Assembly: GCF_008084145.1 (NCBI RefSeq)
Contig: NZ_VSDO01000002.1
Location: forward strand, 372,001 to 436,000
Reading direction: 5' to 3'
DNA from: Paenibacillus faecis
GTDB taxonomy: Bacteria > Bacillota > Bacilli > Paenibacillales > Paenibacillaceae
Length of the DNA stretch: 64,000 nucleotides
The notes beneath the pieces are model-generated. The model was not told the DNA's origin, did not search any database, and saw only the letters and a list, made by a program, of their open reading frames with translations. The first letter of the stretch is position 1; each line of letters opens with the position of its first letter. Both the position numbers and the translations under genes were made by a program. Shown here one piece after another: positions 45,429 to 55,361 of the stretch.

Positions 45429-45575
45429 ATGCGAGATTTTTCGTGGAAGTATTTTGCGATGACTGGAGATGTCGATGCTTACTTGCTTTATAAAGAAGCC
45501 AGCGGCAATCCCGACGAAGAGGTTGCGGCGGCGGAGGAACTGACCGTCGAGGAGGAGACGGCGGAACAGTTCTGA
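45429..45575 (+). CDS. yqzL: YqzL-family small protein
   Basis: A 48-codon gene (MRDFSWKYFAMTGDVDAYLL...) between era and recO, the position of yqzL in B. subtilis. The pattern WxxFxxTGxVDxYLLxKE matches that family; the C-terminal half is Glu/Ala-rich. ATG 45429 has GAAAGGA about 10 bases upstream. Function unknown; probably cotranscribed with era and recO. Confidence 0.85.
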   Translation: MRDFSWKYFAMTGDVDAYLLYKEASGNPDEEVAAAEELTVEEETAEQF

Positions 45576-45645
45576 GGATGTTCATAACCGGCAACGGTTC
45601 TTGAACAGCGCTGTATTGAAACAGGTCGAGCTTGGGGGAAAAGAC

Positions 45646-46395
45646 ATGCTATACAGGGTGGAAGGAATCGTCATCCGCAGCATGGATTACGGCGAAGGGA
45701 ACAAGATCATCACGTTGTGCACCGAAACCAGCGGAAAGATCGGGGTTTTGGTCCGCGGGGCGAAAAAAATCAAAAGCCGGCACGCGGCGATGACGCAGCT
45801 GTTCACCTACGGGGAATATGTGTTTTTCCGGCAGAACGGCGGACTCGGAACGCTGAATGCCGGGGAGTTGATCGATGCTCACGCCGCGCTGCGCGAGGAC
45901 TTGTTTCTGGCGGCCTATGCGTCCTATGCTTGCGAGCTGTTAGACAAAACCTTGCAGGACGAAGAGGTGGGGAGCTTCTGGTTTACCCAGCTAAAGGCGT
46001 GTCTTGAAGGATTGTCGGCCGGTAAAGATCCGCAAATCGTGATCCATCTGTTCGAGATGAAAATACTGCAGGCGGCCGGTTACGGCCCGTCCTTCGAGGC
46101 GTGCATTTCCTGCGGCCGCACCGACGATCTTCTGGTCGTCAGTCCGCGCCTGGGGGGCAAACTTTGCCGTTCCTGCCGTCATCATGACCCGGCGGCGCTG
46201 CAAATATCGCCGGGCACATTTAAACTGCTGTCGCTGTTTGAAAAGATGGATCTGAGAAGGCTCGGAAACATCGAAGTCAAAGAGGCGACGAAACAAGAGC
46301 TAAAAACGGTCATGCGCCATTTTATGGACATGCAGCTCGGCCTTCGGCTTAAGTCGCGTCAATTTTTAGACCAATTGGACAAATACGAGATTTGA
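45646..46395 (+). CDS. recO: DNA repair protein RecO
   Basis: 249 residues from ATG 45646 with GGGGGAAAAGAC upstream; the frame continues to 45601 without a better site. The N-terminal OB-fold (YRVEGIVIRSMDYGEGNKII) is followed by a helical domain and a zinc motif CISCG...CRSC (~residues 152-180). RecO, with RecR, loads RecA onto SSB-coated gaps. Its stop codon lies within the -35 box of the glycine T-box promoter. Confidence 0.96.
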   Translation: MLYRVEGIVIRSMDYGEGNKIITLCTETSGKIGVLVRGAKKIKSRHAAMTQLFTYGEYVFFRQNGGLGTLNAGELIDAHAALREDLFLAAYASYACELLDKTLQDEEVGSFWFTQLKACLEGLSAGKDPQIVIHLFEMKILQAAGYGPSFEACISCGRTDDLLVVSPRLGGKLCRSCRHHDPAALQISPGTFKLLSLFEKMDLRRLGNIEVKEATKQELKTVMRHFMDMQLGLRLKSRQFLDQLDKYEI

Positions 46396-46420
46396 CGAAG
46401 CTCGTAAAATCATATATTAT
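46392..46420 (+). promoter_or_regulatory. SigmaA promoter for the glyQS T-box transcript
   Basis: TTGACG (46392-46397), a 17-bp spacer and TATTAT (46415-46420). The -35 box overlaps the recO stop codon. Confidence 0.8.
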
Positions 46421-46426
46421 AAATGA

Positions 46427-46710
46427 GAATTTCCCCCGTGATTCAGGTAAAATGGTTTATGGGGGAACTCATGTGTTGAACGGGAACAGTAATGGGAACG
46501 ACACCGCTGCAGCGAGCCGGGGACAGTGCAAGCCCGGACGGAAGGACTCATGAAACGGCGCCCCGGGAGCATGAGCCAACGTACGTGAAAAGCGGATTTG
46601 AGGTGCGGCATGTTATCCTGGATGCCCCCGCAAATCAAGTAGGGTGGAACCGCGGGAGCAAGCTCTCGTCCCTACGTCTGACAGCAGGCGTAGAGACGGG
46701 GGCTTTTTTT
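46427..46710 (+). promoter_or_regulatory. Glycine T-box riboswitch
   Basis: The T-box sequence AGGGTGGAACCGCG is perfect at 46641-46654. Downstream is the competing terminator: a stem of about 15 bp (46662-46676 with 46689-46703) followed by seven T (46704-46710). Upstream is Stem I, including an AGTA/GAA loop-E pattern and GGGGACAGTGCAAGCCC. GGC at 46557-46559, after GAAAC, is the likely specifier codon, pairing with tRNA-Gly(GCC). Uncharged tRNA-Gly would allow read-through into glyQ-glyS. Confidence 0.93.
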
Positions 46711-46766
46711 GCGTCCCGGTTCTTCCCGCTGAATTTGGCATACCAAGTGTAAAGGAGTTGTGGTTC

Positions 46767-47654
46767 ATGAATTTTCAACAAATGATCTTGACCCTGCAGC
46801 AGTTCTGGTCGGAACAAAACTGCATCGTCGTACAACCGTACGATGTGGAAAAGGGCGCGGGCACGCTGAATCCGATGACCTTCCTCCGCTCCATCGGACC
46901 GGAGCCGTGGAACGTAGCTTACGTCGAACCTTCCCGCCGCCCGGCGGACGGCCGCTACGGGGAGAACCCGAACCGGCTGTACCAGCATCACCAGTTTCAG
47001 GTCATCCTGAAGCCTTCGCCGGACAATATTCAGGAAATATACCTGGAGAGCTTGAACCGGCTGGGGATCAATCCGCTGGAGCACGATATTCGCTTCGTGG
47101 AAGACAACTGGGAGCATCCGGGCCTTGGAGCTTGGGGACTTGGCTGGGAAGTTTGGCTCGACGGCATGGAGATTACGCAGTTTACGTATTTCCAACAAGT
47201 CGGGGGGATCGAAACGAATCCGGTCGCCGTGGAAATTACGTACGGGATGGAGCGTCTCGCTTCTTATATCCAGGACAAGGAAAATGTCTTTGATCTGGAA
47301 TGGGTGGACGGGACCAGCTATGGCGATGTTTTCAAACAAGCCGAATATGAGCATTCGAAGTACACGTTCGAAATTTCCGATGTGAAAATGCTGTTCACCT
47401 TGTTCAACATGTACGAGCAGGAAGCGAACAAAGCGATGGAACAGCATCTCGTTTTCCCGGCCTATGATTATGTCCTGAAATGCTCCCACACCTTCAACCT
47501 GTTGGATGCCCGCGGAGCGATCAGCGTGACGGAACGGACGGGGTATATAACACGGGTGCGCAATCTCGCCCGTCAGGTAGCGGCAACCTACCTGGAAGAA
47601 CGCGAAAAGCTCGGATTCCCGATGCTGCAGAAAGGGGGCGTTGTCCGTGGCTAA
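46767..47654 (+). CDS. glyQ: Glycyl-tRNA synthetase alpha subunit
   Basis: 295 residues from ATG 46767 with AAAGGAGTTGTGGTTC upstream. Class II catalytic subunit of the alpha2beta2 bacterial enzyme: [36 protein letters not shown], and [20 protein letters not shown]. Controlled by the T-box upstream. glyS starts 8 bp before its stop. Confidence 0.98.
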   Translation: MNFQQMILTLQQFWSEQNCIVVQPYDVEKGAGTLNPMTFLRSIGPEPWNVAYVEPSRRPADGRYGENPNRLYQHHQFQVILKPSPDNIQEIYLESLNRLGINPLEHDIRFVEDNWEHPGLGAWGLGWEVWLDGMEITQFTYFQQVGGIETNPVAVEITYGMERLASYIQDKENVFDLEWVDGTSYGDVFKQAEYEHSKYTFEISDVKMLFTLFNMYEQEANKAMEQHLVFPAYDYVLKCSHTFNLLDARGAISVTERTGYITRVRNLARQVAATYLEEREKLGFPMLQKGGVVRG

Positions 47655-49725
47655 GGATCTTTTGTTCGAAATCGGCTTGGAGGAAATGCCGGCCCGCTTT
47701 ATTCGCGCGGCCATGGAACAACTGAAGGAACGGATGGAGAAATGGCTGGAGGAATCCGTGATTCCTTACGACTCCATCGAGAGTTACGCCACGCCACGCC
47801 GTTTGGCGGTGCTTGTCAAAGGGGTAGCGGAGAAACAGGAAGACGTCCATGAAGAGGTGAAGGGGCCTTCCCGGAAAATCGCTTTGGACGAGAACGGCGC
47901 TTGGAGTAAAGCGGCGCTCGGTTTTGCCCGCAGTCAAGGCGTAGATCCCGAGCAATTCACGTTTAAGGAACTCGGCGGGACGGAATATATCTATGTCAGC
48001 AAGAGCCGGGCAGGGGTGGAAACGAAAACGATTGTGGCCGAAGGGCTGCAAGGGATTCTCCAGGCGATGAATTTTCCGAAAAATATGCGCTGGGGAAATC
48101 ATGATTTCAAATTCGTCCGTCCGATCCGCTGGATGGTGGCCTTGTTCGGCCAGGAAATCGTCGAGCTTGAAATCGCCGGGGTTAAAGCCGGCAACGTAAC
48201 GCGCGGTCACCGTTTCCTGGGACAGGAGACTGTGATCGGGGAGCCGTCCGCTTATGTGGAAACCCTGCGTGGGCAGCACGTCATCGCCGACGTCAATGAA
48301 CGGGAAGAGATGATCAAACGCCAGATCAAAGCCTTGGCGGAAGAAAAGGGCTGGAATATCGCCGTGAAGGACGACCTGCTGGAAGAGGTGCTGTTCCTCG
48401 TGGAAACGCCGACCGTGTTGTTCGGCAAGTTCGAGGAGTCCTTCCTCCAAATCCCGCAGGAGGTTTTGATTACCTCCATGCGCGAGCATCAGCGCTATTT
48501 CCCTGTCTTGAACGACCAAGGGGAGCTGTTGCCATTCTTCGTCACGGTTCGTAACGGAGACGCTCGCTCTCTAGATATCATCGCGCGGGGGAATGAGAAG
48601 GTGCTGCGCGCCAGATTGTCCGACGCGAAGTTCTTCTATGAAGAGGATCAAAAGCTGGCGATTAAGGACGCGCTGTCGAAGCTCGAGAGCATCGTGTTCC
48701 ACGAAGAGCTGGGGACTGTCGGCGACAAGGTCCGCCGTATCCGCCGCAACGCGGAGAAGCTCTCTTCCATGCTCGGCGTCGATACGGGCGAAGCGGAGGC
48801 GGTCAACCGCACGGCGGAAATTTGCAAATTCGACCTTGTTACGCAAATGGTCTACGAGTTCCCGGAATTGCAAGGGGTTATGGGCGAAGATTACGCCCGC
48901 AAAGCCGGGGAGCCGGAGGCGGTCGCCAAAGGCATCTTCGAACATTACCAACCGCGCTTCTCGGGAGACGCCGTGCCGGCATCGACCGTGGGAAGCATCG
49001 TCAGCATTGCCGACAAAATCGACACGATCGCCGGATGCTTCTCGATCGGCATTATTCCGACAGGCTCGCAGGACCCGTACGGTTTGCGCCGCCAGGCTGC
49101 GGGCATCGTGCAGATTATATTGGAGCACAAGCTGTCGCTCCGCCTGACGGACCTGTTCGTCATCGCTCTCGAAACACATCAGCAATTCCATGAGCTTAAA
49201 CGCTCGGGCGATGAGATCATGAAGGACCTGATGGAGTTTTTCGGGCTGCGCGTCAGAAAAACCTTGTCCGACAGCTTGCGCTACGATGTGGTGGACGCCG
49301 TCATGGCGGCCGGATATGAGGATGTAGTATCCGTCGTATCGCGCGGGGCCGCTCTAATGGACGCCGTTAACGGGCAGGAGGATTTCAAAACGACGGTGGA
49401 ATCGTTCGGCCGCGTCAGCAATCTGGCCGCCAAGGCGTCGGCCGTAAAAGTCCGCTCCGATCTGCTTGAGGATCCGGCGGAGAAAAGCCTGTACGACACA
49501 TGGCGCAGCGTGAGCGGCGAATACCGCGATCTGCTCGCTGAACGCAACACCGTGGAAGCGCTGCGGAAGCTGGGTGAATTGAAGGAAGTCATCACCGTGT
49601 TTTTTGATGCGGTCATGGTTATGGCGGAAAATGAGGATATCCGGACCAACCGGCTGGCGCTGCTCGCCGCGATCGATGAGGATCTCAGGGCTTTCGCCGA
49701 TTTCGGCAAGCTGGTTTGGGCATAA
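47647..49725 (+). CDS. glyS: Glycyl-tRNA synthetase beta subunit
   Basis: 692 residues from GTG 47647, 8 bases after AAAGGGGG (TTG 47641 is too close). [15 protein letters not shown] at the N-terminus, [20 protein letters not shown], the HD-like domain ([31 protein letters not shown]) and a C-terminal anticodon-binding region. Slightly longer than B. subtilis GlyS (679). The next gene begins 27 bp on; ccpN and yqfL, which follow glyS in B. subtilis, are absent. Confidence 0.98.
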   Translation: MAKDLLFEIGLEEMPARFIRAAMEQLKERMEKWLEESVIPYDSIESYATPRRLAVLVKGVAEKQEDVHEEVKGPSRKIALDENGAWSKAALGFARSQGVDPEQFTFKELGGTEYIYVSKSRAGVETKTIVAEGLQGILQAMNFPKNMRWGNHDFKFVRPIRWMVALFGQEIVELEIAGVKAGNVTRGHRFLGQETVIGEPSAYVETLRGQHVIADVNEREEMIKRQIKALAEEKGWNIAVKDDLLEEVLFLVETPTVLFGKFEESFLQIPQEVLITSMREHQRYFPVLNDQGELLPFFVTVRNGDARSLDIIARGNEKVLRARLSDAKFFYEEDQKLAIKDALSKLESIVFHEELGTVGDKVRRIRRNAEKLSSMLGVDTGEAEAVNRTAEICKFDLVTQMVYEFPELQGVMGEDYARKAGEPEAVAKGIFEHYQPRFSGDAVPASTVGSIVSIADKIDTIAGCFSIGIIPTGSQDPYGLRRQAAGIVQIILEHKLSLRLTDLFVIALETHQQFHELKRSGDEIMKDLMEFFGLRVRKTLSDSLRYDVVDAVMAAGYEDVVSVVSRGAALMDAVNGQEDFKTTVESFGRVSNLAAKASAVKVRSDLLEDPAEKSLYDTWRSVSGEYRDLLAERNTVEALRKLGELKEVITVFFDAVMVMAENEDIRTNRLALLAAIDEDLRAFADFGKLVWA

Positions 49726-49752
49726 TAGATGGAAGGAAGGGGGCGGGAGTCC

Positions 49753-50208
49753 ATGCATACACGCATCGTCGTTGACGGAGACTCCTGTCCCGTAAAAGCG
49801 GAAATTTCGGAAACGGCGCGGCGCTTCGGCATCAAGGTACTCATGGTATCTTCATACGATCATGTGCTTCGCGAAAGCGAAGGCGTGGAGGTCGTCCAGG
49901 TGGACCGAAGCCAGCAAAGCGCCGATCTGTACATTGCCAATCATATTGCAAGCGGCGATATCGTCGTAACGCAGGACTATGGTCTGGCCGCGCTGGCCCT
50001 TGCCAAATCTTGCAAAACCATGTCTCCCCGGGGCGATATTTATCACCCGGGGAATATTGATTATTTGCTGGAACGCCGTCATTATCAGGCCAAGGCCCGG
50101 CGCGGAGGCCGCCATTCCAAAGGCCCGAAGCCTTTTACCGATGAGGACCGGACTCATTTTACCGAGGTATTGTTAAAACTTTTGCGAGATTTGCAGGAGA
50201 ATAGGTAA
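49753..50208 (+). CDS. yqxD: UPF0178/YaiI-family protein YqxD
   Basis: 151 residues from ATG 49753 (MHTRIVVDGDSCPVKAEI) with GGGAG upstream; ATG 49729 would add eight residues. DUF188 signature: VDGDSCPVK at the start, VVTQDYGLAALAL and the basic C-terminal stretch RRGGRHSKGPKPFTDEDR. A predicted PIN-like, possibly nuclease-related fold; function unproven. Stands before dnaG as in B. subtilis. Confidence 0.92.
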   Translation: MHTRIVVDGDSCPVKAEISETARRFGIKVLMVSSYDHVLRESEGVEVVQVDRSQQSADLYIANHIASGDIVVTQDYGLAALALAKSCKTMSPRGDIYHPGNIDYLLERRHYQAKARRGGRHSKGPKPFTDEDRTHFTEVLLKLLRDLQENR

Positions 50209-50256
50209 TTTTAGCGAATAACTATTTACGTGTTATGAAAGATGAAGGTGGTTTGG

Positions 50257-52080
50257 ATGAATACCGGACGAGGCACAATCCCGGAGGAAGTCATCGAGGC
50301 GGTCTTACGGCAGCACGATATCGTCGATACGGTCGGCAAGCACGTTCATCTGACTAAACAGGGCAAATATATGAAGGGGCTCTGTCCGTTCCACTCCGAG
50401 AAGACCCCTTCCTTTACGGTGACGCCCGACCGACAAATTTTTCATTGTTACGGCTGCGGCAAAGGCGGCAACGCGATCAAGTTCCGTATGGAGATCGAAG
50501 GTCTAACCTTCCCGGAGGCAGTCCGGATGATGGCCGAGGAAGCCCATATCCCGTTTGAGTTCGGGGGCGGAGGCCAAGGAGCGGCACCTAGAAATCTTGA
50601 ACTGGAACAACAGCTGCAAGCCAATGAGTGGAGCTCCAAGCTGTACCATTTTCTGCTGATGAATACCGAGCACGGAAAGCCCGCCATGGAGTACTTGAAG
50701 AATCGCGGTTTTACGGACAAAGCCATCGACACGTTCCAAATCGGTTATGCGCCGGCGCGCTGGGATACGCTGGTTCAATTTTTGGAGAAGCGTTCTTTTG
50801 ATCTGGGAACGATGGAGAAGGGCGGTCTGATTTCCGCCAAGCAGGACAGAAGCGGCTACGTCGACCGTTTTCGGGATCGTATCATTTTTCCGCTGCATAA
50901 TCGGAACGGCAAAGTGATCGGCTTCGCGGGGCGTGTTCTGGGGGAAGGTCAACCCAAGTACTTGAATTCCCCGGAAAGCAAATTGTTCAGCAAAAGCAGG
51001 ACCCTGTACAATCTGCATCAGGCCAAGTCGGAGATCCGGAAGACCCGGCAATTTGTTCTTTTTGAGGGATACGGGGATGTAATCAGCGCTTGGGAGGCGG
51101 GAGTTCACAACGGGGTAGCCACGATGGGGACGGCCTTGACCGAGAGCCATGCCTCGATGATGAGGGGGCTGGCCGATGAGGTGATCGTGTGCTATGACGG
51201 GGACAATGCCGGACAAGCCGCGGCTTTGAAGAGCATCCCGATATTGGAAGCGATCGGCTTTATGACGAAGATCGCCCTATTGCCCGAAGGTCTGGATCCG
51301 GACGAATTTATCCGGAAATACGGCGGCGAGCGTTTCAGGCATCGGATCCTGGACGGGGCTGTTTCATCCGTCAAATTTAAGCTTATATATCTGAAAAAAA
51401 ACCATATACTGCTAGAGGAAGACGGAAAGGTGGCCTACATCAAGGAAGCGCTGGAAGTGATCGCACCTCTGTCGTCGCCTACGGAGCGGGAGATTTACTT
51501 AAAGGAATTGTCCTCCGATCTACAGGTTTCCTTCGACAGCTTGAAGCAGGAATGCAACGAATTACGCCAAGCGATGCAAAAAAAGAACCCGCCCGGGGAT
51601 AATAAGACCAAAAGGTGGAATAATGGTAGGCATAAAAAGGGGCAGGCATCGATGCCGGTTTTATTGCCCGCTTATCATGTTGCGGAACGAAGGCTGCTTT
51701 CCTTTATGCTTCAGGATGACGAGGTTGCCCGTTATGTCGGGGAACGGCTCGGGGACCATTTTAATATCGAAGATCATGCGGCGATCGCTGCTTATCTATA
51801 CGCCTATTATGCACAGGGGAAAGCCCCGGATGCGAGCAGGTTCATTTCATCGCTGCAGGATGAACGGCTGGAGCAGACCGTCATTTCCATCGCCATGATG
51901 GAGACGCCTCAGGAATGGAGCACGCAGGAGCTCGATGATTGTATAAGAGAGATTCAAAAAGTACCTCTCCAGCAACAAATCAAGCGCAAAAAAGAAGAAA
52001 TGGTTGCGGCCGAGAAAGCCGGCGATTTTTTGCGTGCGGCCCAAATTGCAAGTGAGATTATAGCCCTAGAGAGACAGTAA
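50257..52080 (+). CDS. dnaG: DNA primase DnaG
   Basis: 607 residues from ATG 50257 with AAGGTGGTTTGG before it; ATG 50242 would add five residues. The CHC2 zinc ribbon CPFHSEKTPSF...CYGCG is at residues ~38-62. TOPRIM motifs are FEGYGDVISAW and CYDGDNAGQAA (~residues 270-320). A C-terminal DnaB-interacting helical region follows a Lys/Asn-rich linker. Synthesises RNA primers for replication. Followed by sigA in the classic macromolecular-synthesis arrangement. Confidence 0.98.
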   Translation: MNTGRGTIPEEVIEAVLRQHDIVDTVGKHVHLTKQGKYMKGLCPFHSEKTPSFTVTPDRQIFHCYGCGKGGNAIKFRMEIEGLTFPEAVRMMAEEAHIPFEFGGGGQGAAPRNLELEQQLQANEWSSKLYHFLLMNTEHGKPAMEYLKNRGFTDKAIDTFQIGYAPARWDTLVQFLEKRSFDLGTMEKGGLISAKQDRSGYVDRFRDRIIFPLHNRNGKVIGFAGRVLGEGQPKYLNSPESKLFSKSRTLYNLHQAKSEIRKTRQFVLFEGYGDVISAWEAGVHNGVATMGTALTESHASMMRGLADEVIVCYDGDNAGQAAALKSIPILEAIGFMTKIALLPEGLDPDEFIRKYGGERFRHRILDGAVSSVKFKLIYLKKNHILLEEDGKVAYIKEALEVIAPLSSPTEREIYLKELSSDLQVSFDSLKQECNELRQAMQKKNPPGDNKTKRWNNGRHKKGQASMPVLLPAYHVAERRLLSFMLQDDEVARYVGERLGDHFNIEDHAAIAAYLYAYYAQGKAPDASRFISSLQDERLEQTVISIAMMETPQEWSTQELDDCIREIQKVPLQQQIKRKKEEMVAAEKAGDFLRAAQIASEIIALERQ

Positions 52081-52122
52081 AAGGAAGGACTTTCGATGTT
52101 TCTAGGGAGGAGGGAGCCAGGA

Positions 52123-53256
52123 ATGACGAATGATCAACATACTGAACTAGAAACGGAACTAACTCTCGATCAGGTCAAGGACCGTCTGATTGAACAAGGA
52201 AAAAAGAGGTCTTCGTTAACGTATAAAGAAATCATGGAGAAGCTCTCACCCTTCGAACAGGATCCGGAGCAAATGGACGAGTTTTTTGAACATTTGGCGG
52301 ACTTGGGCATCGACATTACCGGCGACAGCGACGAGGAGTTGACCAACCGGAGCCACGATGAAGAAGGCCGGGATTCCAGCAGGGACGAATTCGGTTTTGA
52401 AGACGATTTGACATTGCCTCCCGGCATTAAAATCAACGATCCGGTACGGATGTATCTTAAGGAAATCGGCCGGGTTCCCCTGCTAACCGGGGACGATGAA
52501 CTGGAGTTGGCCAAGCGAATCGAGAACGGCGATGAAGAGGCCAAACGGCGTCTGGCCGAGGCCAACCTGCGGCTCGTCGTCAGTATCGCCAAACGTTATG
52601 TGGGCCGGGGCATGTTGTTCCTCGACCTGATTCAGGAAGGGAATATGGGTCTGATTAAAGCCGTAGAGAAGTTCGACTACAGAAAAGGCTTTAAGTTCAG
52701 TACCTACGCTACCTGGTGGATCCGCCAGGCCATTACCCGGGCTATCGCCGACCAGGCTAGAACCATTCGGATTCCGGTTCATATGGTCGAAACGATTAAC
52801 AAATTGATTCGCGTATCGAGACAACTGCTGCAGGAACTCGGGCGGGAACCTACACCGGAAGAAATCGCCGCCGAGATGGATCTCAGTGTAGAGAAAGTGC
52901 GGGAAATCATGAAGATTGCCCAAGAGCCGGTGTCGCTCGAAACGCCGATCGGGGAAGAGGACGACTCCCATCTGGGCGACTTTATTGAGGACCAGGAAGC
53001 TTTGGCGCCGGCGGATGCCGCCGCATACGAGCTTCTGAAGGAGCAATTGGAGGATGTTCTTGACACGCTGACCGAACGGGAAGAGAATGTGCTTCGCCTG
53101 CGTTTCGGATTGGATGACGGCCGCACGAGAACGCTGGAGGAAGTAGGCAAAGTATTCGGCGTGACGCGGGAAAGAATTCGCCAGATCGAAGCCAAAGCGC
53201 TCCGCAAATTGCGCCATCCGAGCCGCAGCAAACGGCTGAAGGATTTTCTCGAATAA
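52123..53256 (+). CDS. sigA: Primary sigma factor SigA (RpoD)
   Basis: 377 residues from ATG 52123 with GGGAGGAGGGAGCC upstream; an earlier ATG at 52096 is not favoured. Region 1.1 ([17 protein letters not shown]), an acidic linker, region 1.2 ([16 protein letters not shown]), region 2 ([30 protein letters not shown]), region 3 and region 4.2 ([20 protein letters not shown]). B. subtilis SigA is 371 residues. Housekeeping sigma factor. Confidence 0.99.
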   Translation: MTNDQHTELETELTLDQVKDRLIEQGKKRSSLTYKEIMEKLSPFEQDPEQMDEFFEHLADLGIDITGDSDEELTNRSHDEEGRDSSRDEFGFEDDLTLPPGIKINDPVRMYLKEIGRVPLLTGDDELELAKRIENGDEEAKRRLAEANLRLVVSIAKRYVGRGMLFLDLIQEGNMGLIKAVEKFDYRKGFKFSTYATWWIRQAITRAIADQARTIRIPVHMVETINKLIRVSRQLLQELGREPTPEEIAAEMDLSVEKVREIMKIAQEPVSLETPIGEEDDSHLGDFIEDQEALAPADAAAYELLKEQLEDVLDTLTEREENVLRLRFGLDDGRTRTLEEVGKVFGVTRERIRQIEAKALRKLRHPSRSKRLKDFLE

Positions 53257-53266
53257 GCGTGGAACC

Positions 53267-53300
53267 GACCTTCTGCAGCCAGCAGCAAGGTCTTTTTTTT
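53267..53300 (+). terminator. Terminator after sigA
   Basis: GACCTT...AAGGTC outer stem (53267-53272 / 53287-53292), inner TGC/GCA pairs, and a run of eight T (53293-53300). Confidence 0.92.
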
Positions 53301-53457
53301 CGGTGCCGGAGCGCACCGGAGATCGGGAATTATTTCCTTCTTTATGATTTATTGTTATTTATTTTAGCTCTTTTCCGGTGTCATTGCAAATCAAGCGGGG
53401 CGGCGGACCGGAGCTGACGGTTCACAAAAAAGGGTAAAAGGATGTGGAGGCTTCTTC

Positions 53458-54219
53458 ATGAAACTTTCGGCCAGATTACAACATATCGCCGATCGGCTCC
53501 CTGCCGGGTGCAGGATGGCGGATATCGGCTCGGATCATGCTCTGCTGCCCGTATACGCCGTGCAAAACGGCATCGCCTTATCAGCCATAGCCGGAGAGGT
53601 CAATGAGGGTCCGCTCGATGCGGCCCGGCGACAGGTAGCCGAGGCCGGGGAAACCGGGCGCATTTCTGTGAGAAAAGGCGACGGCCTGGCCGTGATCGCG
53701 CCGGGCGAGGTCGATTGCATTACGATCGCCGGGATGGGCGGGGCGCTGATCGCTACGATCCTCTCGCAGGGAAAGGAAAAGTTGGCAGGGGTCACGCGCT
53801 TGGTGCTCCAGCCGAACGTCGGGGAGGATCTCGTTCGGCGGTGGCTCGTGCAGAACGGCTGGTATTTGACCGACGAAGCCATACTGGAGGAAGACGGAAA
53901 GGTTTATGAAATCCTTACGGCAGAGCATGCGGAGGATGCGAACGAGCTAAACGAAGCATTATACCGGGAACGTACTATTCCCGGCTGCTCCGTACCGCTC
54001 ACTGAAGAGCTTCAACTGTTAATGGGACCTCGGTTGACCATGGCGCCAGAGGAAGTATGGGAAGCCAAATGGCGTTCGGAAATCGCCAAGCTCGAAAAGA
54101 TACGGAAGTCCGTCGCCGCTTCCAAACAAGAGTCGGCGCGGGAAAAAGCAGAGGAATTGACAAGCCGGATTCATCAGCTTAAGGAGGTCGTGACATGCTT
54201 GCCAAAGGTCAAACCGTAA
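53458..54219 (+). CDS. trmK: tRNA (adenine22-N1)-methyltransferase TrmK
   Basis: 253 residues from ATG 53458. SAM-binding core: LPAGCRMADIGSDHALLPVYAV, IAGEVNEGPLDAARRQV and VDCITIAGMGGALIATIL; then a C-terminal helical coiled coil. Corresponds to B. subtilis YqfN/TrmK, which makes m1A22 in tRNA. Overlaps the next gene by 25 bp, so they are translationally coupled, and the order sigA-trmK-yqfO is conserved. Confidence 0.94.
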   Translation: MKLSARLQHIADRLPAGCRMADIGSDHALLPVYAVQNGIALSAIAGEVNEGPLDAARRQVAEAGETGRISVRKGDGLAVIAPGEVDCITIAGMGGALIATILSQGKEKLAGVTRLVLQPNVGEDLVRRWLVQNGWYLTDEAILEEDGKVYEILTAEHAEDANELNEALYRERTIPGCSVPLTEELQLLMGPRLTMAPEEVWEAKWRSEIAKLEKIRKSVAASKQESAREKAEELTSRIHQLKEVVTCLPKVKP

Positions 54220-55310
54220 TCCAGATCATGGAGCAGCTTGCTCCTAAACATGTCGCCATGGAGGGCGATAAAATCGGTCTGCAGCTTGGGAGTCTGCAGA
54301 AGGATATTACCGGCGTGCTCACCGCGCTGGACGTAAATGAAGCGGTGGTGGATGAAGCGATCCGGCTAGGGGCCAATCTGATCATCGCCCATCATGCGAT
54401 CATTTACCGTCCGCTCGCCAATCTGCAAAGCGACACGCCGATGGGGAAAGTCTACGAGAAGCTGATTAAAAACGACATTGCCGTCTACGTAGCCCATACC
54501 AATCTGGATGTAACTGAAGGCGGAATGAACGACTGGATGGCGGAAGCGTTAGGGATCCGGAGCAGCGGCTCCGTGGAGGACATTCATACCGACCATTTGT
54601 ACAAGCTCGTCGTTTTCGTGCCGAAGGATCACCACAAACGGGTATTGGATGCCGTCCTGAACGCCGGAGCGGGGGCGATCGGCAATTACAGCCACTGCAG
54701 CTTTAACATTGAAGGTTACGGCACTTTCGTGCCCGGCGAGGGGACCGATCCTTATATCGGAGAGCAGGGAAAGATGGAGAGAGCGGAAGAAATCCGCATC
54801 GAAACCATAGTGCCGCAGAGCATCCGGAACAAAGTAATCCAGGCCATGCTCAAAAGCCATCCCTATGAAGAGGTGGCTTACGATTTATATCCGATGGATC
54901 TCAAAGGCCGGACCTTCGGGCTCGGAAGAGTCGGTCCGTTGGATACGCCCGTCACGTTGGAGCAATTTGTGCAGCGGGTGAAGGAGAACCTGAACGTGCC
55001 GAAGGTTCGTGTCGTTGGCGATCTAAGCCGCCAGATCAAAAAAGCGGCGGTGCTTGGCGGCTCGGGCGGACGGTATTGGAAGGCGGCGATGTTCCGGGGA
55101 GCGGATGTGCTCGTCACGGGGGATATCGACTATCATACGGCACAGGACGCGGAAATGGCCGGTATGACGTTGATCGACCCGGGGCATAACGCGGAGAAAA
55201 TCATGAAGTCCAAGGTCGCCTCCTGGCTGCGCGAAAAACTTGCGGAGCAGAAATACACTACGGCGGTGCATGCGTCCGAAGTCGAAACGGAGCCTTTTAT
55301 TTTCCTTTAG
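54195..55310 (+). CDS. yqfO: Nif3-like dinuclear metal centre protein YqfO
   Basis: 371 residues; the ATG lies inside the 3' end of trmK with TTAAGGAGG before it. Two Nif3 halves with metal ligands (IIAHHAIIYRPL, YVAHTNLDV, and late GDIDYHTAQDAEM and LIDPGHNAEK) flank a PII/CutA-like insert (~residues 135-235, YKLVVFVPKDHHKRVLDAV ... HPYEEVAYDLYPM). B. subtilis YqfO has 373 residues. Forms hexameric toroids; biochemical role unsettled. Confidence 0.95.
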   Translation: MLAKGQTVIQIMEQLAPKHVAMEGDKIGLQLGSLQKDITGVLTALDVNEAVVDEAIRLGANLIIAHHAIIYRPLANLQSDTPMGKVYEKLIKNDIAVYVAHTNLDVTEGGMNDWMAEALGIRSSGSVEDIHTDHLYKLVVFVPKDHHKRVLDAVLNAGAGAIGNYSHCSFNIEGYGTFVPGEGTDPYIGEQGKMERAEEIRIETIVPQSIRNKVIQAMLKSHPYEEVAYDLYPMDLKGRTFGLGRVGPLDTPVTLEQFVQRVKENLNVPKVRVVGDLSRQIKKAAVLGGSGGRYWKAAMFRGADVLVTGDIDYHTAQDAEMAGMTLIDPGHNAEKIMKSKVASWLREKLAEQKYTTAVHASEVETEPFIFL

Positions 55311-55327
55311 TTCCTGCCGTTTCATAC

Positions 55328-55356
55328 TTGTGATTCCGCTCCATTCCCTGTATACT
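55328..55356 (+). promoter_or_regulatory. Promoter for RNase P RNA
   Basis: TTGTGA (55328-55333), a 17-bp spacer and TATACT (55351-55356); predicted start near 55362. Confidence 0.75.
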
Positions 55357-55361
55357 ATCAA

